Of a stretch of 44,203 nt of DNA, positions 44,109-44,203 are shown one piece after another (within the stretch, counting starts at the first letter, position 1; each line of letters opens with the position of its first letter). The position numbers and the translations under genes were made by a program. The notes under the pieces were generated by a model. That model ran no database searches. It was not told the origin of the DNA and was given only the letters and a program-made list of their open reading frames with translations. This DNA is from Enterococcus lemanii (GTDB taxonomy: Bacteria > Bacillota > Bacilli > Lactobacillales > Enterococcaceae). The stretch lies in assembly GCF_016909125.1 (NCBI RefSeq), contig NZ_JAFBFD010000026.1:1-44203 (forward strand), in the 5' to 3' direction.

Positions 44109-44203
44109 GTGTGTGCCAGGCATGGCATTCATCTAGCTGGTGCAAGTCCAGTCGCGGGTAGTTACCGCCAAGCGTAGCGAACCACAAGCCGAAATCAGTG
44201 ATG
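44109..44203 (+). mobile_element. 5' end of a group II intron, cut by the window edge
   Basis: The sequence after the oatA terminator begins GTGTG(TG)CC, the GUGYG 5' splice-site consensus; the exact first base is 44109 or 44111. It goes on with GGTGCAAGTCCAG and ACCGCCAAGCGTAGCGAACC, then CACAAGCCGAA, which are recognisable domain I segments of bacterial group II introns. The catalytic domains V-VI and the reverse transcriptase gene would lie beyond 44203. The position, on the plus strand right behind a Rho-independent terminator, is the known habit of class IIC introns; the class is inferred from that. Confidence 0.85.

Overview
The window looks like chromosomal DNA from a low-GC Lactobacillales bacterium, most likely Enterococcus or a close relative. 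The evidence is an AT-rich composition, strong GGAGG ribosome-binding sites, a complete lower mevalonate block (mvaK1-mvaD-mvaK2-fni), the lactic-acid-bacterial type of adhE and water-forming NADH oxidase, an OatA peptidoglycan O-acetyltransferase, and the gene order cshA-acpS-alr-mazF. The species cannot be fixed from the sequence alone. There is no prophage, CRISPR array or tRNA/rRNA gene; mobile DNA is limited to one decayed IS fragment and the first bases of a group II intron at the right edge.

Layout. 1-4300: the start of a leftward gene, the DEAD-box helicase cshA behind a hairpin-rich leader, then acpS-alr-mazF-small membrane protein as one tightly packed operon. 4300-9200: a lone ABC ATPase, a large YhgE/Pip membrane protein, a small membrane protein, and the scar of a beta-glucoside PTS operon in which an EIIB gene now abuts only the C-terminal third of a 6-phospho-beta-glucosidase. 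9200-12600: the leftward opuCABCD osmoprotectant importer. 12900-17200: queA, a 270-bp inverted-repeat-bounded element, a DUF975 protein, a frameshifted tgt, yajC and a frameshifted small gene. 17200-20500: an IS transposase remnant and then adhE with a Rex-type operator.

20500-28700: a small hypothetical gene, the leftward mevalonate operon, a deoxynucleoside kinase, a GT2 glycosyltransferase and the NADH oxidase nox. adhE and nox both reoxidise NADH and share an 18-base identical block in their upstream regions. 28740-29950: a methyltransferase-cupin pair under a near-consensus promoter with a Fur-type palindrome just after the -10. 29980-31470: infC-rpmI-rplT with an attenuator-type leader and a probable ATA start for infC. 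31470-32100: small, partly broken reading frames, including one that resembles a small hydrophobic toxin. 32100-37200 (mostly leftward): two GNAT acetyltransferases (one close to aminoglycoside 6'-N-acetyltransferases), a thioesterase, an alpha/beta hydrolase, and a NarL/ComP-like two-component system.

37300-44203: a hypothetical membrane protein, hisS-aspS under a T-box whose specifier reads as GAC (Asp), a YitT-family protein, oatA, its terminator, and directly after it the 5' end of a group II intron cut by the window edge. The points most worth a second look are the Fur-box methyltransferase-cupin operon, the intron sitting on a terminator, the adhE/nox shared block, the 270-bp element and the toxin-like peptide after rplT. 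Three short frameshifts (tgt, 16918-17179 and 31713-31875) need a read-level check before they are called pseudogenes.
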